Assembly: GCA_900542905.1 (NCBI GenBank)
Contig: UQPF01000021.1
Location: forward strand, 1-33,411
Direction: 5' to 3'
From: an uncultured Collinsella sp.
GTDB taxonomy: Bacteria > Actinomycetota > Coriobacteriia > Coriobacteriales > Coriobacteriaceae
Length of the DNA: 33,411 nucleotides
This document shows, piece after piece, positions 16,466 through 24,577 of the stretch; the stretch's first letter is position 1, and each line of letters begins with the position of its first letter. A program made the position numbers and the translations under genes. The notes beneath the pieces are model-generated. The model saw nothing but the letters and a program-made list of their open reading frames with translations, ran no database searches and was not told where the DNA came from.

Positions 16466-16602
16466 TGTTCACTCCTTCTTGGGGTTTTAAGCACGGGGCG
16501 TGGCCACGATGGGTTGTCCTCGTGCCTCCTGGCTGCATCCGCGCCGCTCATGGCATTTTGCGGTTTGGACTCGACACAGCAGGAGCCGACAAAACAATCG
16601 GT

Positions 16603-16631
16603 ACTATACGCGCATCGGGAGCGTATTTCCA
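16603..16631 (-). promoter_or_regulatory. promoter of the rplE-rplQ operon
   Basis: On the minus strand TGGAAA (16626-16631) and TATAGT (16603-16608) are spaced exactly 17 bp, matching sigma-70 boxes at 4/6 and 5/6. The transcript would start near 16596, leaving a leader of about 130 nt before rplE. Confidence 0.7.
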
Positions 16632-16692
16632 GAAAAACCTCGTCTGCCTGCACAACTCCACAACTCCCCCGCACAAATTGATCCCAAAAAGC

Positions 16693-16759
16693 AGTTGCGG
16701 TGAAATAGGGACTGTTGGGCGGCCTAACAGGCTTAAACAATCCGTATTTCACCGCAACT
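16693..16759. repeat. 67-bp palindromic repeat, copy 1
   Basis: The ends are perfect inverted repeats of 15 bp (AGTTGCGGTGAAATA), and pairing continues imperfectly inward (GGA, TGTT). It starts 17 bp beyond the 3' end of xdhC. It has the same length and the same arms as the copy at 19478-19544. Confidence 0.85.
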
Positions 16760-16776
16760 TATTGGTGAGGATGCGA

Positions 16777-17820
16777 TTAGCGCTTGCGGGGGATGAGTTT
16801 GGTGCGACGCAGGTGGATCATCTCGGCGGCGATGGAGATGGCGATCTCCTCGGGGTCCTCGGCCTCGATGGCAACGCCGATCGGAAGGTGCAGCTCGTCG
16901 ATCTGGTCCTGCGTAAAGCCTTCCTGCTCCAAGCGAGCCCGCACAAAGGCCGTCTTGCGGCGCGAGCCCAAGCAGCCCAGATAGGCGGGTTTGGCACGCA
17001 TGGCCTGAATCACCACGTCGATATCGGACTTGTGACCCGCCGTGGCGACGACCACCAGGTCGCGCGGGCCGATGGGGCACTGCTTGCTCAGGCTCTTGTA
17101 GTCGACCAGACGACGGTCGTAGACACCGGGCACCCAATCGGGGGTCAGCGTGCCGGGGCGGTCGTCGCACGCCACGACGGCAAAGCCCGCCGCCGTGAGC
17201 ACCCGCGCCGTCGCGGCGCCCACGTGGCCGCAGCCAAAGATATAGGTCAGGCCCTCGGGGCAGAGCGTCTCGACGTGCGCCGCGGGAATCTCAGAGGCCG
17301 CGTTGGTGTAGGTAACCTTACTCCCCTCCTCCACCAGCGAAAGCCCGGGGCAGCCCGCAATGGTGCGGCGCGATGCCTCGCCATGGTACTCGACCACATC
17401 GCCCTCCAGGGCCTGAATGACAAACGGTTCAAAGTCGATGACGAAGTCGCCGATGCGTCGATACACCAAGACGTCGGCAACCGACTGGAACAACGGTGCC
17501 TTGGTCGCGTCCAGGTGCAGATAGCACAGGCAGATAGCTCCGCCGCAAATCATGCCGGTATCGGAGTTCTCGCCGCCCATGGTGTAGCGGACCAGACGCG
17601 ATTTACCCCCGGCCAGCAGCTCGCGCGCCTCGTCCAGCGCAAAGAGCTCAATCTTGCCGCCGCCGATAGTGCCCGCTTGGCTACCGTCGGCAAAGACGGC
17701 CATCCAGGCGCCCACGCCGCGCGGCGACGACCCTGCCGTGCCGGCCACGACCACCAGCTCGCACGTCTCGCCAGCACGCAGGGCGGCAAGCGCCGCATTC
17801 ACAACATCGAGCTTTTCCAT
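16777..17820 (-). CDS. xdhC: XdhC/CoxI family molybdenum-enzyme maturation protein
   Basis: A 347-residue XdhC-type chaperone. The N-terminal XdhC_CoxI domain has VVVAGTAGSSPRGVGAWMAV (about 23-42), GTIGGGKIE and GMICGGAICLCYL, with the conserved CGG. The C-terminal Rossmann-like domain has IFGCGHVGAATARVL (about 208-222) and GCLGSRRKT. Family members bind and sulfurate molybdopterin cofactor and deliver it to xanthine dehydrogenase-type enzymes. It lies 9 bp after yqeB and probably shares its transcript. No hydroxylase gene is in the window, so it must serve an enzyme encoded elsewhere. The palindromic repeat follows its stop. Confidence 0.92.
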   Translation of the reverse strand: MEKLDVVNAALAALRAGETCELVVVAGTAGSSPRGVGAWMAVFADGSQAGTIGGGKIELFALDEARELLAGGKSRLVRYTMGGENSDTGMICGGAICLCYLHLDATKAPLFQSVADVLVYRRIGDFVIDFEPFVIQALEGDVVEYHGEASRRTIAGCPGLSLVEEGSKVTYTNAASEIPAAHVETLCPEGLTYIFGCGHVGAATARVLTAAGFAVVACDDRPGTLTPDWVPGVYDRRLVDYKSLSKQCPIGPRDLVVVATAGHKSDIDVVIQAMRAKPAYLGCLGSRRKTAFVRARLEQEGFTQDQIDELHLPIGVAIEAEDPEEIAISIAAEMIHLRRTKLIPRKR

Positions 17821-17829
17821 TGCCGCCTT

Positions 17830-18624
17830 CTATTCTCTAAAGACATCGGTGAGCATGGCGAGCGCCTCGAGCACGCCGCCGCCGACCGACGTCGCCTTGT
17901 CCGAAATGTAGTTGATATAGCTGGCATCGCCGCGCGGATCGACATCGGCGCATTTAAAGCCCTCAGTCACCTGCACGCCGTTCGCCAAAAGCCCGCGCAG
18001 ACAGCCATCGATCTGCGTGCGTATGGGCGTATCGCCCGCGTAGCCAATCACGTCTCCGGCGCGCACGATGTCGCCGATTGCGCGGTCGGACCGAAACACG
18101 CCGGCGACGGGGCTGTGAATAACGCGCTCCCTGCCATAGCCGGCGATAATGCCCGGCACGCCCGTGTTGGGCTGGGGCGAACCTTGGGTAATGACACGGC
18201 CCAGGAAATGCCCGCGCATGGTTTCGACCACGGCGTCGCAGTCAACCGGCGCGGTGAAGCCCGGTCCCACGGCAATAACGGCAGGCGCCATGTCGCGCGT
18301 GGTACCCAGGTTGCGCTTGGCCAGAATCGCGTCGACCACAGCCGCGGGTTTAAGCTCATCGAGCATCTTGGCCTGAGGGTCCACCACGACGGCAACATCC
18401 CCCGCTTGGGTAATCTCGAGCGCCTCTGCCGGCGTCTGCGCCAAGCGAGCGCGAATGCCCTCGACCTGGACCTCGCCCAGGCGAATAGCCTCGCAAAAAC
18501 TGATTGTGCGGCGGATGCACGTGGGAACCGCGATATCGGCCATAACGACCGACACGCCGGCGCGCACCAAGCGAGCGGCGACACCCGTGGCGATATCGCC
18601 GGCGCCGCGAACATAAACGAGCAT
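17830..18624 (-). CDS. yqeB: YqeB-family selenium-dependent molybdenum hydroxylase system protein
   Basis: A 264-residue member of the YqeB (EF2563) family, found with selenium-dependent molybdenum hydroxylases. Visible features are the N-terminal nucleotide-binding-like VRGAGDIATGVAARLVRAG (5-23), FCEAIRLGEVQVEGI, a VAVVVDP strand, VIAVGPGFTAPVDCDAVVET and the C-terminal GGGVLEALA. The biochemical role is unsettled; labile selenium delivery or insertion is the usual proposal. It diverges from yqeC across 102 bp and is followed closely by xdhC. Confidence 0.9.
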   Translation of the reverse strand: MLVYVRGAGDIATGVAARLVRAGVSVVMADIAVPTCIRRTISFCEAIRLGEVQVEGIRARLAQTPAEALEITQAGDVAVVVDPQAKMLDELKPAAVVDAILAKRNLGTTRDMAPAVIAVGPGFTAPVDCDAVVETMRGHFLGRVITQGSPQPNTGVPGIIAGYGRERVIHSPVAGVFRSDRAIGDIVRAGDVIGYAGDTPIRTQIDGCLRGLLANGVQVTEGFKCADVDPRGDASYINYISDKATSVGGGVLEALAMLTDVFRE

Positions 18625-18665
18625 TCCCGGGGCACCTCCCTGTGCTACGGTTTGAGCAGAGCAAA

Positions 18666-18680
18666 AGCGGTTCGACCGCT
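18666..18680. promoter_or_regulatory. 15-bp inverted repeat between yqeB and yqeC
   Basis: AGCGGT-TCG-ACCGCT is a perfect 6-3-6 inverted repeat in the middle of the 102-bp divergent region; CAGAG/CTCTG flank it nearly symmetrically. An AT-rich stretch with TATTAT follows toward yqeC. The placement fits an operator shared by both genes. Confidence 0.45.
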
Positions 18681-18726
18681 ACTCTGATGATTATTTATTA
18701 TCACAGTATTATACGGCGGTGAACAG

Positions 18727-19461
18727 ATGGAAACGGTTAGCGGCAATCTTGCCTCGGCGCTCAGGATCGAGCCGGGCATTACCGCGATTATCGGCAGCGG
18801 CGGCAAGTCGACGTTGCTCAAAACGCTGGGTCTTGAGCTCATGCGCGCTGGCGGCCGCGTGCTCCTCTGCACCACCACGCATATGCTTCCCGTTGCCGGC
18901 GTGCCATGGGACGGGTCGAATCGTCGCCTGGACGCCGCGCCTTGGAAGCCAGGTGCCCCACACGCCCCAGGCTGCACCTGCGAGGCCTGCGCGGGGCTTG
19001 CACGCGGAGGCATCTGCCAGGCAGGCATCTTGGACCCGGAGACAGGCAAGCTCTCCGCCCCCGCCGAGCCACTCGGCGAGCTGGCACAGCGCTTTGACTA
19101 CGTCCTGGCCGAGGCGGACGGCAGCAAGCGGCTCCCGCTCAAGGCCCACGCCGCCTGGGAGCCGGTGATTCCCTCTGGCACGGCCAACATCGTCTGGATC
19201 GTCGGCGCCTCAGGGCTCGGCAAGCCCATCAACGAAGCCGTCCACCGCCCCGAGCTCTTTTGCGAGCGTTGCGGCTGCGAGCCCACCGACACTGCCACCC
19301 CAGAGCGCGTCGCCATGGTGCTCAATGCCGAGCTGCAGATGCTGAACCTCAACAATGCCCGCATCATGCTCAACCAAGCCGACACACTTGCCGACTCAAC
19401 GATAGCCGACCGCTTCGAGGCAGCTCTCGACCGCCCCGTCGTCGCCAGCAGCCTCAAATAG
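18727..19461 (+). CDS. yqeC: YqeC-family selenium cofactor biosynthesis protein
   Basis: A 244-residue P-loop protein of the YqeC family, which co-occurs with selenium-dependent molybdenum hydroxylases. The Walker A motif is GSGGKST (22-28). TTTHM (50-53 region) and EADGSKRLPLKAH (129-141) are family blocks. An unusual cysteine cluster, CTCEACAG with a further GGIC (C83, C85, C88, C97), sits in the middle and could bind metal. The ATG at 18727 has only a weak ribosome binding site (GGTGA). It runs opposite to yqeB/xdhC and converges on hyuA, with the second palindromic repeat between them. Confidence 0.9.
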   Translation: METVSGNLASALRIEPGITAIIGSGGKSTLLKTLGLELMRAGGRVLLCTTTHMLPVAGVPWDGSNRRLDAAPWKPGAPHAPGCTCEACAGLARGGICQAGILDPETGKLSAPAEPLGELAQRFDYVLAEADGSKRLPLKAHAAWEPVIPSGTANIVWIVGASGLGKPINEAVHRPELFCERCGCEPTDTATPERVAMVLNAELQMLNLNNARIMLNQADTLADSTIADRFEAALDRPVVASSLK

Positions 19462-19477
19462 CCGGCCCCATCTCGTC

Positions 19478-19544
19478 AGTTGCGGTGAAATACGGACTGT
19501 TTGGCCGTATGACGGCCGCAAACAGTCCGTATTTCATCGCAACT
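19478..19544. repeat. 67-bp palindromic repeat, copy 2
   Basis: The outer 25-26 bp are inverted repeats with a single mismatch (AGTTGCGGTGAAATACGGAC outer arm), and GGCCGT/ACGGCC pairs around an ATG loop. It lies between the convergent 3' ends of yqeC and hyuA. Same length as copy 1. Confidence 0.88.
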
Positions 19545-19571
19545 GCGGAGGGGGGTCCGGCACTCCCCCTG

Positions 19572-20939
19572 TTAGCGGGGCACGTAGCGGCCGGGTTGGG
19601 CTCCGGTGGGCTCGCCATCGCGCGCCGCCAGCACACCGTTCACAAACACGGCCTTGGCGCGGCCATGCGCCTCAAAGCCCTCGAGCGGCGTGTAGTCCAC
19701 GGCCTGATGCTGCGTCGCCGCGCTAATGGTCCAGCGTGCCTGGGGATCCCACACGCACACGTCGGCATCGGAGCCCTCGGCAAGACAGCCCTTGCGCGGA
19801 TACATGCCAAAAACGCGCGCCGGGCTCTCGCTCATCAGGCGGCAGAGGTCCTCGGGGCCCAGCTGGCCCTCAAAGCTCGTGGCAATCGCGACGGGACGAT
19901 GCTCCACGCCGGGCCCGCCGTTGGGAATCGCGCGGAAATCGTCGCGCCCGCGGTCCTTTTGCCCGTGCAGGTTAAAGCTGCAATGATCGGTTGCAATAGT
20001 ATCGATCTCGCCAGCCACAAGCGCCTCGCGCAACGCGGCACGGTCACCGGCATGGCGCAGCGGCGGGCTCATCACGTACTTGGCGCCCGCAAAGCCGTCC
20101 TCGCCCTGCTCCAGATAGCAGGTGTCGTCGAGCATCAGATACTGAGGGCAGGTCTCGACATAGATATTCTTCTGCCCGCGCGCTTTGGCAGCACGGATGG
20201 CCTCGAGCCCCAGCTTGGTCGAAAGGTGCACCACGTTGACCGGAGCGTCCCCGGCCAAGTGAGCCAGATACAGCAGGCGGCTCACGGCCTCGGCCTCACA
20301 CACGTCCGGACGGCTGAGCGCATGGCCCTCGGGCCCGTGGATACCCTGCTCAAACACGCGCTTCTGCAGCGCGTTGACCAACGTGCCGTTCTCGCAATGC
20401 ACGCACAGTATGCCGCCAATACGCTTGAGCTCCTCGAGCACCTCGAGCGTCTCGGCATCGTCCAGGCGCAGATGATCATAGGCAAAGTAGGTCTTAAACG
20501 ACGACACGCCCGCCTCGCGCATGGCCGAAAGATCGGCGCGGTTGCGTTCATTCCACTCGGCGAGTGCCATATGAAAAGCGTAGTTTGCCGTGCAGGTTCC
20601 GTCGGCGCGGCGATGCCACTCGGCCAAGGCATCGGGCATGGTCACGCCGCGATCGGCCGTCGCGTAGTCCACGATGGTCGTCGTACCGCCGCAGGCAGCC
20701 GCGCGCGTACCGGTCTCAAAGCTATCGGCTGTCCAATCCATGCCGGTCCAGCACTGCATGTGCGTGTGGCCGTCGATAAAGCCGGGGAACACCCAACAGT
20801 CCGTGGCGTCCTCGACGGTATCGTCCTCGCCCGGCTCAATCGCCACGGCAATCCGCACGATCTTGTCGCCCTCCATGGCAAGGTCGGCGCGGCGAAGCCC
20901 CTGGGGCGTCACGAGCGCGCCGTTTTTGATAATGATCAT
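19572..20939 (-). CDS. hyuA: D-hydantoinase / dihydropyrimidinase-type amidohydrolase
   Basis: A 455-residue cyclic amidohydrolase that opens hydantoin or dihydropyrimidine rings. The binuclear metal site is complete: H58 and H60 (DGHTH), carboxylated K149 (SSFKTYFAYD), H181 (VHCENG), H238 (VVHLST) and D318 (IATDHCSF). AAGGAG lies before the ATG at 20939, and the gene starts 9 bp after mocA. It matches the phenylhydantoinase HyuA found with ygeW/X/Y in E. coli. In purine-degrading gut bacteria an enzyme of this type is assigned to ring opening of oxidised purine intermediates; the substrate here is inferred. Confidence 0.93.
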   Translation of the reverse strand: MIIIKNGALVTPQGLRRADLAMEGDKIVRIAVAIEPGEDDTVEDATDCWVFPGFIDGHTHMQCWTGMDWTADSFETGTRAAACGGTTTIVDYATADRGVTMPDALAEWHRRADGTCTANYAFHMALAEWNERNRADLSAMREAGVSSFKTYFAYDHLRLDDAETLEVLEELKRIGGILCVHCENGTLVNALQKRVFEQGIHGPEGHALSRPDVCEAEAVSRLLYLAHLAGDAPVNVVHLSTKLGLEAIRAAKARGQKNIYVETCPQYLMLDDTCYLEQGEDGFAGAKYVMSPPLRHAGDRAALREALVAGEIDTIATDHCSFNLHGQKDRGRDDFRAIPNGGPGVEHRPVAIATSFEGQLGPEDLCRLMSESPARVFGMYPRKGCLAEGSDADVCVWDPQARWTISAATQHQAVDYTPLEGFEAHGRAKAVFVNGVLAARDGEPTGAQPGRYVPR

Positions 20940-20948
20940 AATTGCTCC

Positions 20949-21563
20949 TTATTGATTGATGCAGTTGGCCACGCGATCAAAATACGAGCAGGCGGCAATA
21001 TGCTCCGTTATGCGTCGCTGTCCCTTGACGGTATCGACGTCCCACAGCTCGTAGGCACGCGCCTCGACCAGCGTAACGTCGACGCGACCTTTGAGAATCG
21101 AGCCCCCGCCGTCCTTGCCCTCAAGACGCATGAGCGCATCGAACAGTTCCGCCGGAAAGAGCACCGGACTCGAAGGCTCACCGTTGCACGCAAGACGCAC
21201 CGGATGCTTGCGGCCACGCTCGTCAAATGCACGAACCATAGCCTCAAAAGAATCCGAACTCACGAGCGGCTGGTCGCCCGGCAAAAAGAGGCAACCTTTC
21301 CAGTTGCGTTCGACTCCCCACGAAAGGCCCGCACGGACGCTATCGCTGCGCAGCTCGCCATCGTGCAGCACGCACGGGCAATGCTTGTCCTCGCAAATCT
21401 GAGCGACCTCGGGCCAACGCGTCGAAACCACGACGTCAAAGCCCCGGGGAACCGAATCGATGGTCCGGGCAATCAGCGGCTCGCCATAGATATCGGCAAG
21501 CATCTTGTTAGAGCCAAACCGCTTGCCCTCGCCCGAAGCCATAATGACGCATCCAAGTTTCAT
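20949..21563 (-). CDS. mocA: MocA-type molybdenum cofactor nucleotidyltransferase
   Basis: A 204-residue NTP-transferase of the MocA/MobA-like group. It has the nucleotide-binding signature ASGEGKRFGSNKML (about 9-22) and FLPGDQPLVSSDSFEAMV (about 90-107). MocA adds CMP to molybdopterin for xanthine dehydrogenase-type enzymes; the YgfJ relatives sit in selenium-dependent hydroxylase clusters. The start is the ATG at 21563 with GGGGAGG 7 nt upstream. It is translationally close to hyuA and preceded by a terminator after ygeW. Confidence 0.87.
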   Translation of the reverse strand: MKLGCVIMASGEGKRFGSNKMLADIYGEPLIARTIDSVPRGFDVVVSTRWPEVAQICEDKHCPCVLHDGELRSDSVRAGLSWGVERNWKGCLFLPGDQPLVSSDSFEAMVRAFDERGRKHPVRLACNGEPSSPVLFPAELFDALMRLEGKDGGGSILKGRVDVTLVEARAYELWDVDTVKGQRRITEHIAACSYFDRVANCINQ

Positions 21564-21650
21564 GGTGATACCTCCCCTGAAACCATCGTACCCATAACTC
21601 GCGCCGCGGGCATCCACATCGAAAGCGCTTATCCCACACGCCCGCGATGC

Positions 21651-21688
21651 AAAAAAGGGGCACCCCGCCGGTTGGCAGAGCGCCCCCT
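21651..21688 (-). terminator. terminator after ygeW
   Basis: On the minus strand GGGGCGC pairs with GTGCCCC (one wobble) and runs into TTTTTT. It lies 26 bp after the ygeW stop and ends the ygeX-ygeY-ygeW transcript ahead of mocA-hyuA. Confidence 0.75.
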
Positions 21689-21713
21689 TTACATGGCTTA
21701 CCTCAACCCGGCT

Positions 21714-22916
21714 TTAGGCCTGGAGCCAACGGGCGGTGTTGCGCTCGTCGAGGGCCTTGAGGGTAGCGGCGGGATCGGCAACCTTCTGCAGGAACATCAT
21801 GGCTGCGATGGCGTACGGCTTGTAGCTTGCCTCCTTGTACATGCCCACGCGGTGCATGTCGAAGACGTCGGCGTTAACCTCGCCGTGCTCGCAGGAGACA
21901 CCGGAGATGTCGGCGGGCAGCGGGTGCATAAAGATGGTGTCCTGGCCGTTGGCAGTCTTCTCCATGAGCTCGGTCGTGGAGCACCAGTCCTGATGGGTGG
22001 CGTTCTGGGCGAGCAGCTCCTTCTCGAGCGCAGCGATGCCGGCGTCGTCGCCCTCGGCGTACAGATTGGTACGCTTCTCCATGGCGGCAAACGGAGCCCA
22101 GCTCTTGGGGATCACGATGTCGGCGCCCTCGAAGGCCTCGGCCATGGTGTTGACCTGCTTAAAGGTGGTGCCGGACTCGGCGGCATAGCCCTTGGCGCGC
22201 TCGACGACCTCGGGCATGAGGTCGTAGCCCTCGGGGTGGGCCAGGGTGACGTCCATGCCAAAGCGGGGCAGCAGGCTGATCAGCGACTGCGGGCAGGACA
22301 GCGGCTTGCCGTAAGAGGGCGAATAGGCCCAGGTGACGGCAACCTTCTTGCCCTTGAGGTTCTCGAGGCCGCCAAACTCGTTGATGAGGTAGAGCATGTC
22401 GGCAGAGGACTGCGTGGGGTGGTCGGAATCGGACTGCAAGGAGATGAGCGTGGGACGGTGATCCAGAACGCCGTCCTCGTAGGCCTGCTGGACAGACTCG
22501 GAGACCTCGGCCATATAGGCGTCGCCCTTGCCGATGTACATGTCGTCGCGGATGCCGATGACGTCGGCCATAAAGGAGATCATGGTAGCGGTCTCGCGGA
22601 CGGTCTCGCCGTGAGCGATCTGGGACTTCTTCTCGTCCAGGTCCTGCAGCTCAAGGCCGAGCAGGTTGGCGGCCTTAGAGAAGGAGAAGCGCGTACGGGT
22701 GGAGTTGTCGCGGAACAGGGAGACGGCAAGACCGGAGTCGAAGATCTTGGGCGAAACGTTGTTCTCACGCAGCTCGCGCAGGGCGTCGGCGACGATGTAG
22801 AGCGCCTTGAGCTCGTCGGTGGTCTTGTCCCAAGTGTGCAGGAAGTCGCTGCCGTACATACCCTTAAAATCGAGGCCGTTCAGCTGCTCGACGAGCTCGG
22901 TAAACTTAACGTCCAT
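21714..22916 (-). CDS. ygeW: YgeW-type carbamoyltransferase
   Basis: A 400-residue member of the aspartate/ornithine carbamoyltransferase superfamily, closest in length and layout to YgeW (396 residues in E. coli). The carbamoyl-phosphate motif is STRTRFSFSKA; HPTQSSADML and MHPLPADISGV are further family blocks. The natural substrate of YgeW is not settled; with ygeX and ygeY it is part of the gene set tied to anaerobic purine breakdown. It would either make or phosphorolyse a carbamoylated amine. The start is the ATG at 22916 with AAAGGA 7 nt upstream. Confidence 0.92.
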   Translation of the reverse strand: MDVKFTELVEQLNGLDFKGMYGSDFLHTWDKTTDELKALYIVADALRELRENNVSPKIFDSGLAVSLFRDNSTRTRFSFSKAANLLGLELQDLDEKKSQIAHGETVRETATMISFMADVIGIRDDMYIGKGDAYMAEVSESVQQAYEDGVLDHRPTLISLQSDSDHPTQSSADMLYLINEFGGLENLKGKKVAVTWAYSPSYGKPLSCPQSLISLLPRFGMDVTLAHPEGYDLMPEVVERAKGYAAESGTTFKQVNTMAEAFEGADIVIPKSWAPFAAMEKRTNLYAEGDDAGIAALEKELLAQNATHQDWCSTTELMEKTANGQDTIFMHPLPADISGVSCEHGEVNADVFDMHRVGMYKEASYKPYAIAAMMFLQKVADPAATLKALDERNTARWLQA

Positions 22917-23070
22917 GGAAATGTCCTTTCTAAAGATGAAACGATCGCAATGAGTAGATGTGCTCTGGCGTGCGCGTGTGGCTAGAACATGCAGAGCACC
23001 ATGACGAGGACCCGCCACCGTCGAGGAAGCATGGGAGATAACGACCGCGGGCCCCAAGTCAACAGAGGGT

Positions 23071-23133
23071 GCCGGGGACACGAGCGGCCCCCGGCTCAAC
23101 AAAATCGAGGAATGGGACTAATCGATCTTGTTG
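23071..23133 (-). promoter_or_regulatory. two hairpins at the ygeY 3' end
   Basis: CAACAAAATCGA (23097-23108) pairs with TCGATCTTGTTG (23122-23133), with one G-T wobble, across the ygeY stop codon. A second stem, GCCGGGG/CCCCGGC (23071-23095), follows in the ygeY-ygeW gap. Neither has a U run, so transcript stabilisation or partial termination is more likely than full termination. Confidence 0.45.
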
Positions 23134-24503
23134 TTGGTCAGACCGGCGCGGAACACAGTGGCATCGCCATCGGCCTTGCTCGGATCGTAGAGGTTCAGGG
23201 CAGCCACGTACATGGCGGCAGCGGTGACCAGGTCGTCCTTGTAGGTGACCTCGTTGGGAGCGTGAGCCTGAGACTCGGCACCCGGGCCAAAGCCCACGCA
23301 GGGGATGCCGTAGCGGCCCTGGATGGAAACGCAGTTCGTGGAGAAGGTCCACTTGTCGCACAGCGGGCGACCGGTGCGCTTGTCCATGCTGGGCTCGCAG
23401 CCGATGCGCTCGTCACCAAACATGGCCTTGTGGGCGTCGACGAGGGCCTTGACGTGCGGAGCGGTCTCCTTGTTGATCCACGTGGGGAAGTAAGCCTCGG
23501 TCTCGTAGACCTCGCCGGTCCAGGACGGACGGTCGTACATGTACATGGAGACCTTCACGTCGTCGCCGTACTTCTTGGCGGCCGGCAGGTTGCGGATCTC
23601 GTCCAGGCAGGACTCCCAGGTCTCGCCGGCGGTCATGCGACGGTCGATGGAGATGGCGCAGGAATCGGCCACGGCGCAACGGCTGGGGCTGGTGTAGAAA
23701 ATCTGGCTGACGGTGCAGGTGCCGCGGCCCAGGAAGCGGGCATCCTCAAAGTGCTCGGGGTTGTACTTGGGGTCAAGCATCTTGACGAGACCCTTGATGT
23801 CGGTCGACTCGTCGCAGCCGTTGTTGTTGAGGGCGCGGACGTCGGCGATGATGTCGGCCATCTTGTAGATGGCGTTGTCGCCGCGGTCGGGAGCGGAGCC
23901 GTGGCAGGAGGTGCCGTGAACGTCGACGCGGATCTCCATGCGGCCGCGGTGACCGCGATAGATGCCGCCGTCGGTGGGCTCGGTGGAAATGACGAACTCG
24001 GGCTTAATGCCGTCCTTGTTGTAGATGTACTGCCAGCACATACCGTCGCAGTCCTCTTCCTGGACGGTGCCGACGACCATGATCTTGTAGCCCTCGGGGA
24101 TGAGGCCCATGTCCTTCATCATCTTGGCAGCATAGGTAGCAGAAGCCATGCCGCCCTCCTGGTCGGAGCCGCCGCGGCCGTAGATGATCTCGTCGGTCTC
24201 GTAGCCCTCATAGGGATCGGCGTCCCAGTTCTCAATGTTGCCGATACCGACGGTGTCGATGTGGGAGTCGATGGCGATGATCTTGTCGCCCTCGCCCATA
24301 AAGCCCATAACGTTGCCCAGGCCGTCGACCTTGACCTCGTCATAGCCAAGGCTCTCCATCTCGGCCTTGATGCAGGCAACAACCTCACCCTCCTCGCAGG
24401 ACTCAGAGGGATGGGAGATCATAGCGCGCAGGAAGCGAGTCATATCAGCACGATGAGACTCAGCAGCAGCCTTGATAGCGTCGAAATCGAGTTCTTTAGC
24501 CAT
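23118..24503 (-). CDS. ygeY: YgeY-type M20 family metallopeptidase
   Basis: A 461-residue M20 metallohydrolase. The metal-ligand blocks are IDSHIDTVG (about 77-85), GRGGSDQEGGM (about 108-118) and the catalytic Glu pair VQEEDCDG. Family members hydrolyse amide bonds of small dipeptides or N-carbamoyl/acyl amino acids. With ygeX it is expected to feed 2,3-diaminopropionate or a related product; substrate assignment is inference. The gene sits between ygeX and ygeW in the standard order. Confidence 0.93.
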   Translation of the reverse strand: MAKELDFDAIKAAAESHRADMTRFLRAMISHPSESCEEGEVVACIKAEMESLGYDEVKVDGLGNVMGFMGEGDKIIAIDSHIDTVGIGNIENWDADPYEGYETDEIIYGRGGSDQEGGMASATYAAKMMKDMGLIPEGYKIMVVGTVQEEDCDGMCWQYIYNKDGIKPEFVISTEPTDGGIYRGHRGRMEIRVDVHGTSCHGSAPDRGDNAIYKMADIIADVRALNNNGCDESTDIKGLVKMLDPKYNPEHFEDARFLGRGTCTVSQIFYTSPSRCAVADSCAISIDRRMTAGETWESCLDEIRNLPAAKKYGDDVKVSMYMYDRPSWTGEVYETEAYFPTWINKETAPHVKALVDAHKAMFGDERIGCEPSMDKRTGRPLCDKWTFSTNCVSIQGRYGIPCVGFGPGAESQAHAPNEVTYKDDLVTAAAMYVAALNLYDPSKADGDATVFRAGLTNNKID

Positions 24504-24543
24504 TGTTCATAACCTTTCAAACGAAGAAATCTACCTGTGAGGT

Positions 24544-24570
24544 GGCGGAGCGATACCTATTTACTCCGCC
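24544..24570 (-). promoter_or_regulatory. intercistronic hairpin ygeX-ygeY
   Basis: GGCGGAG (24544-24550) pairs with CTCCGCC (24564-24570) around a 13-nt loop, just after the ygeX stop and before the ygeY ribosome binding site. No U run follows. Confidence 0.45.
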
Positions 24571-24577
24571 CTAACGA

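Larger units (their letters stand above)
16466..16776. other. 311-bp gap upstream of rplE
   Basis: No gene was found. It holds, from left to right, the rplE ribosome binding site, a ~130-nt leader, the rplE promoter (16603-16631) and a 67-bp palindromic repeat (16693-16759) close to the 3' end of xdhC. A minus-strand frame open across it is not L24 and shows no family features. Confidence 0.7.

Noticed and set aside
16465..18687. A plus-strand frame open for 740 codons
   Set aside because: It is antisense to xdhC and yqeB and has no domain-like features or ribosome binding site.
19260..22985. A plus-strand frame open for 1241 codons
   Set aside because: It lies antisense to yqeC's end, hyuA, mocA and ygeW, all with clear family motifs. 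Long open antisense frames are expected from the strong G/C third-position bias.
22989..24512. A plus-strand frame open for 507 codons
   Set aside because: It is the antisense shadow of ygeY; its composition (Val/Gly/Asp-rich) is typical of such shadows.
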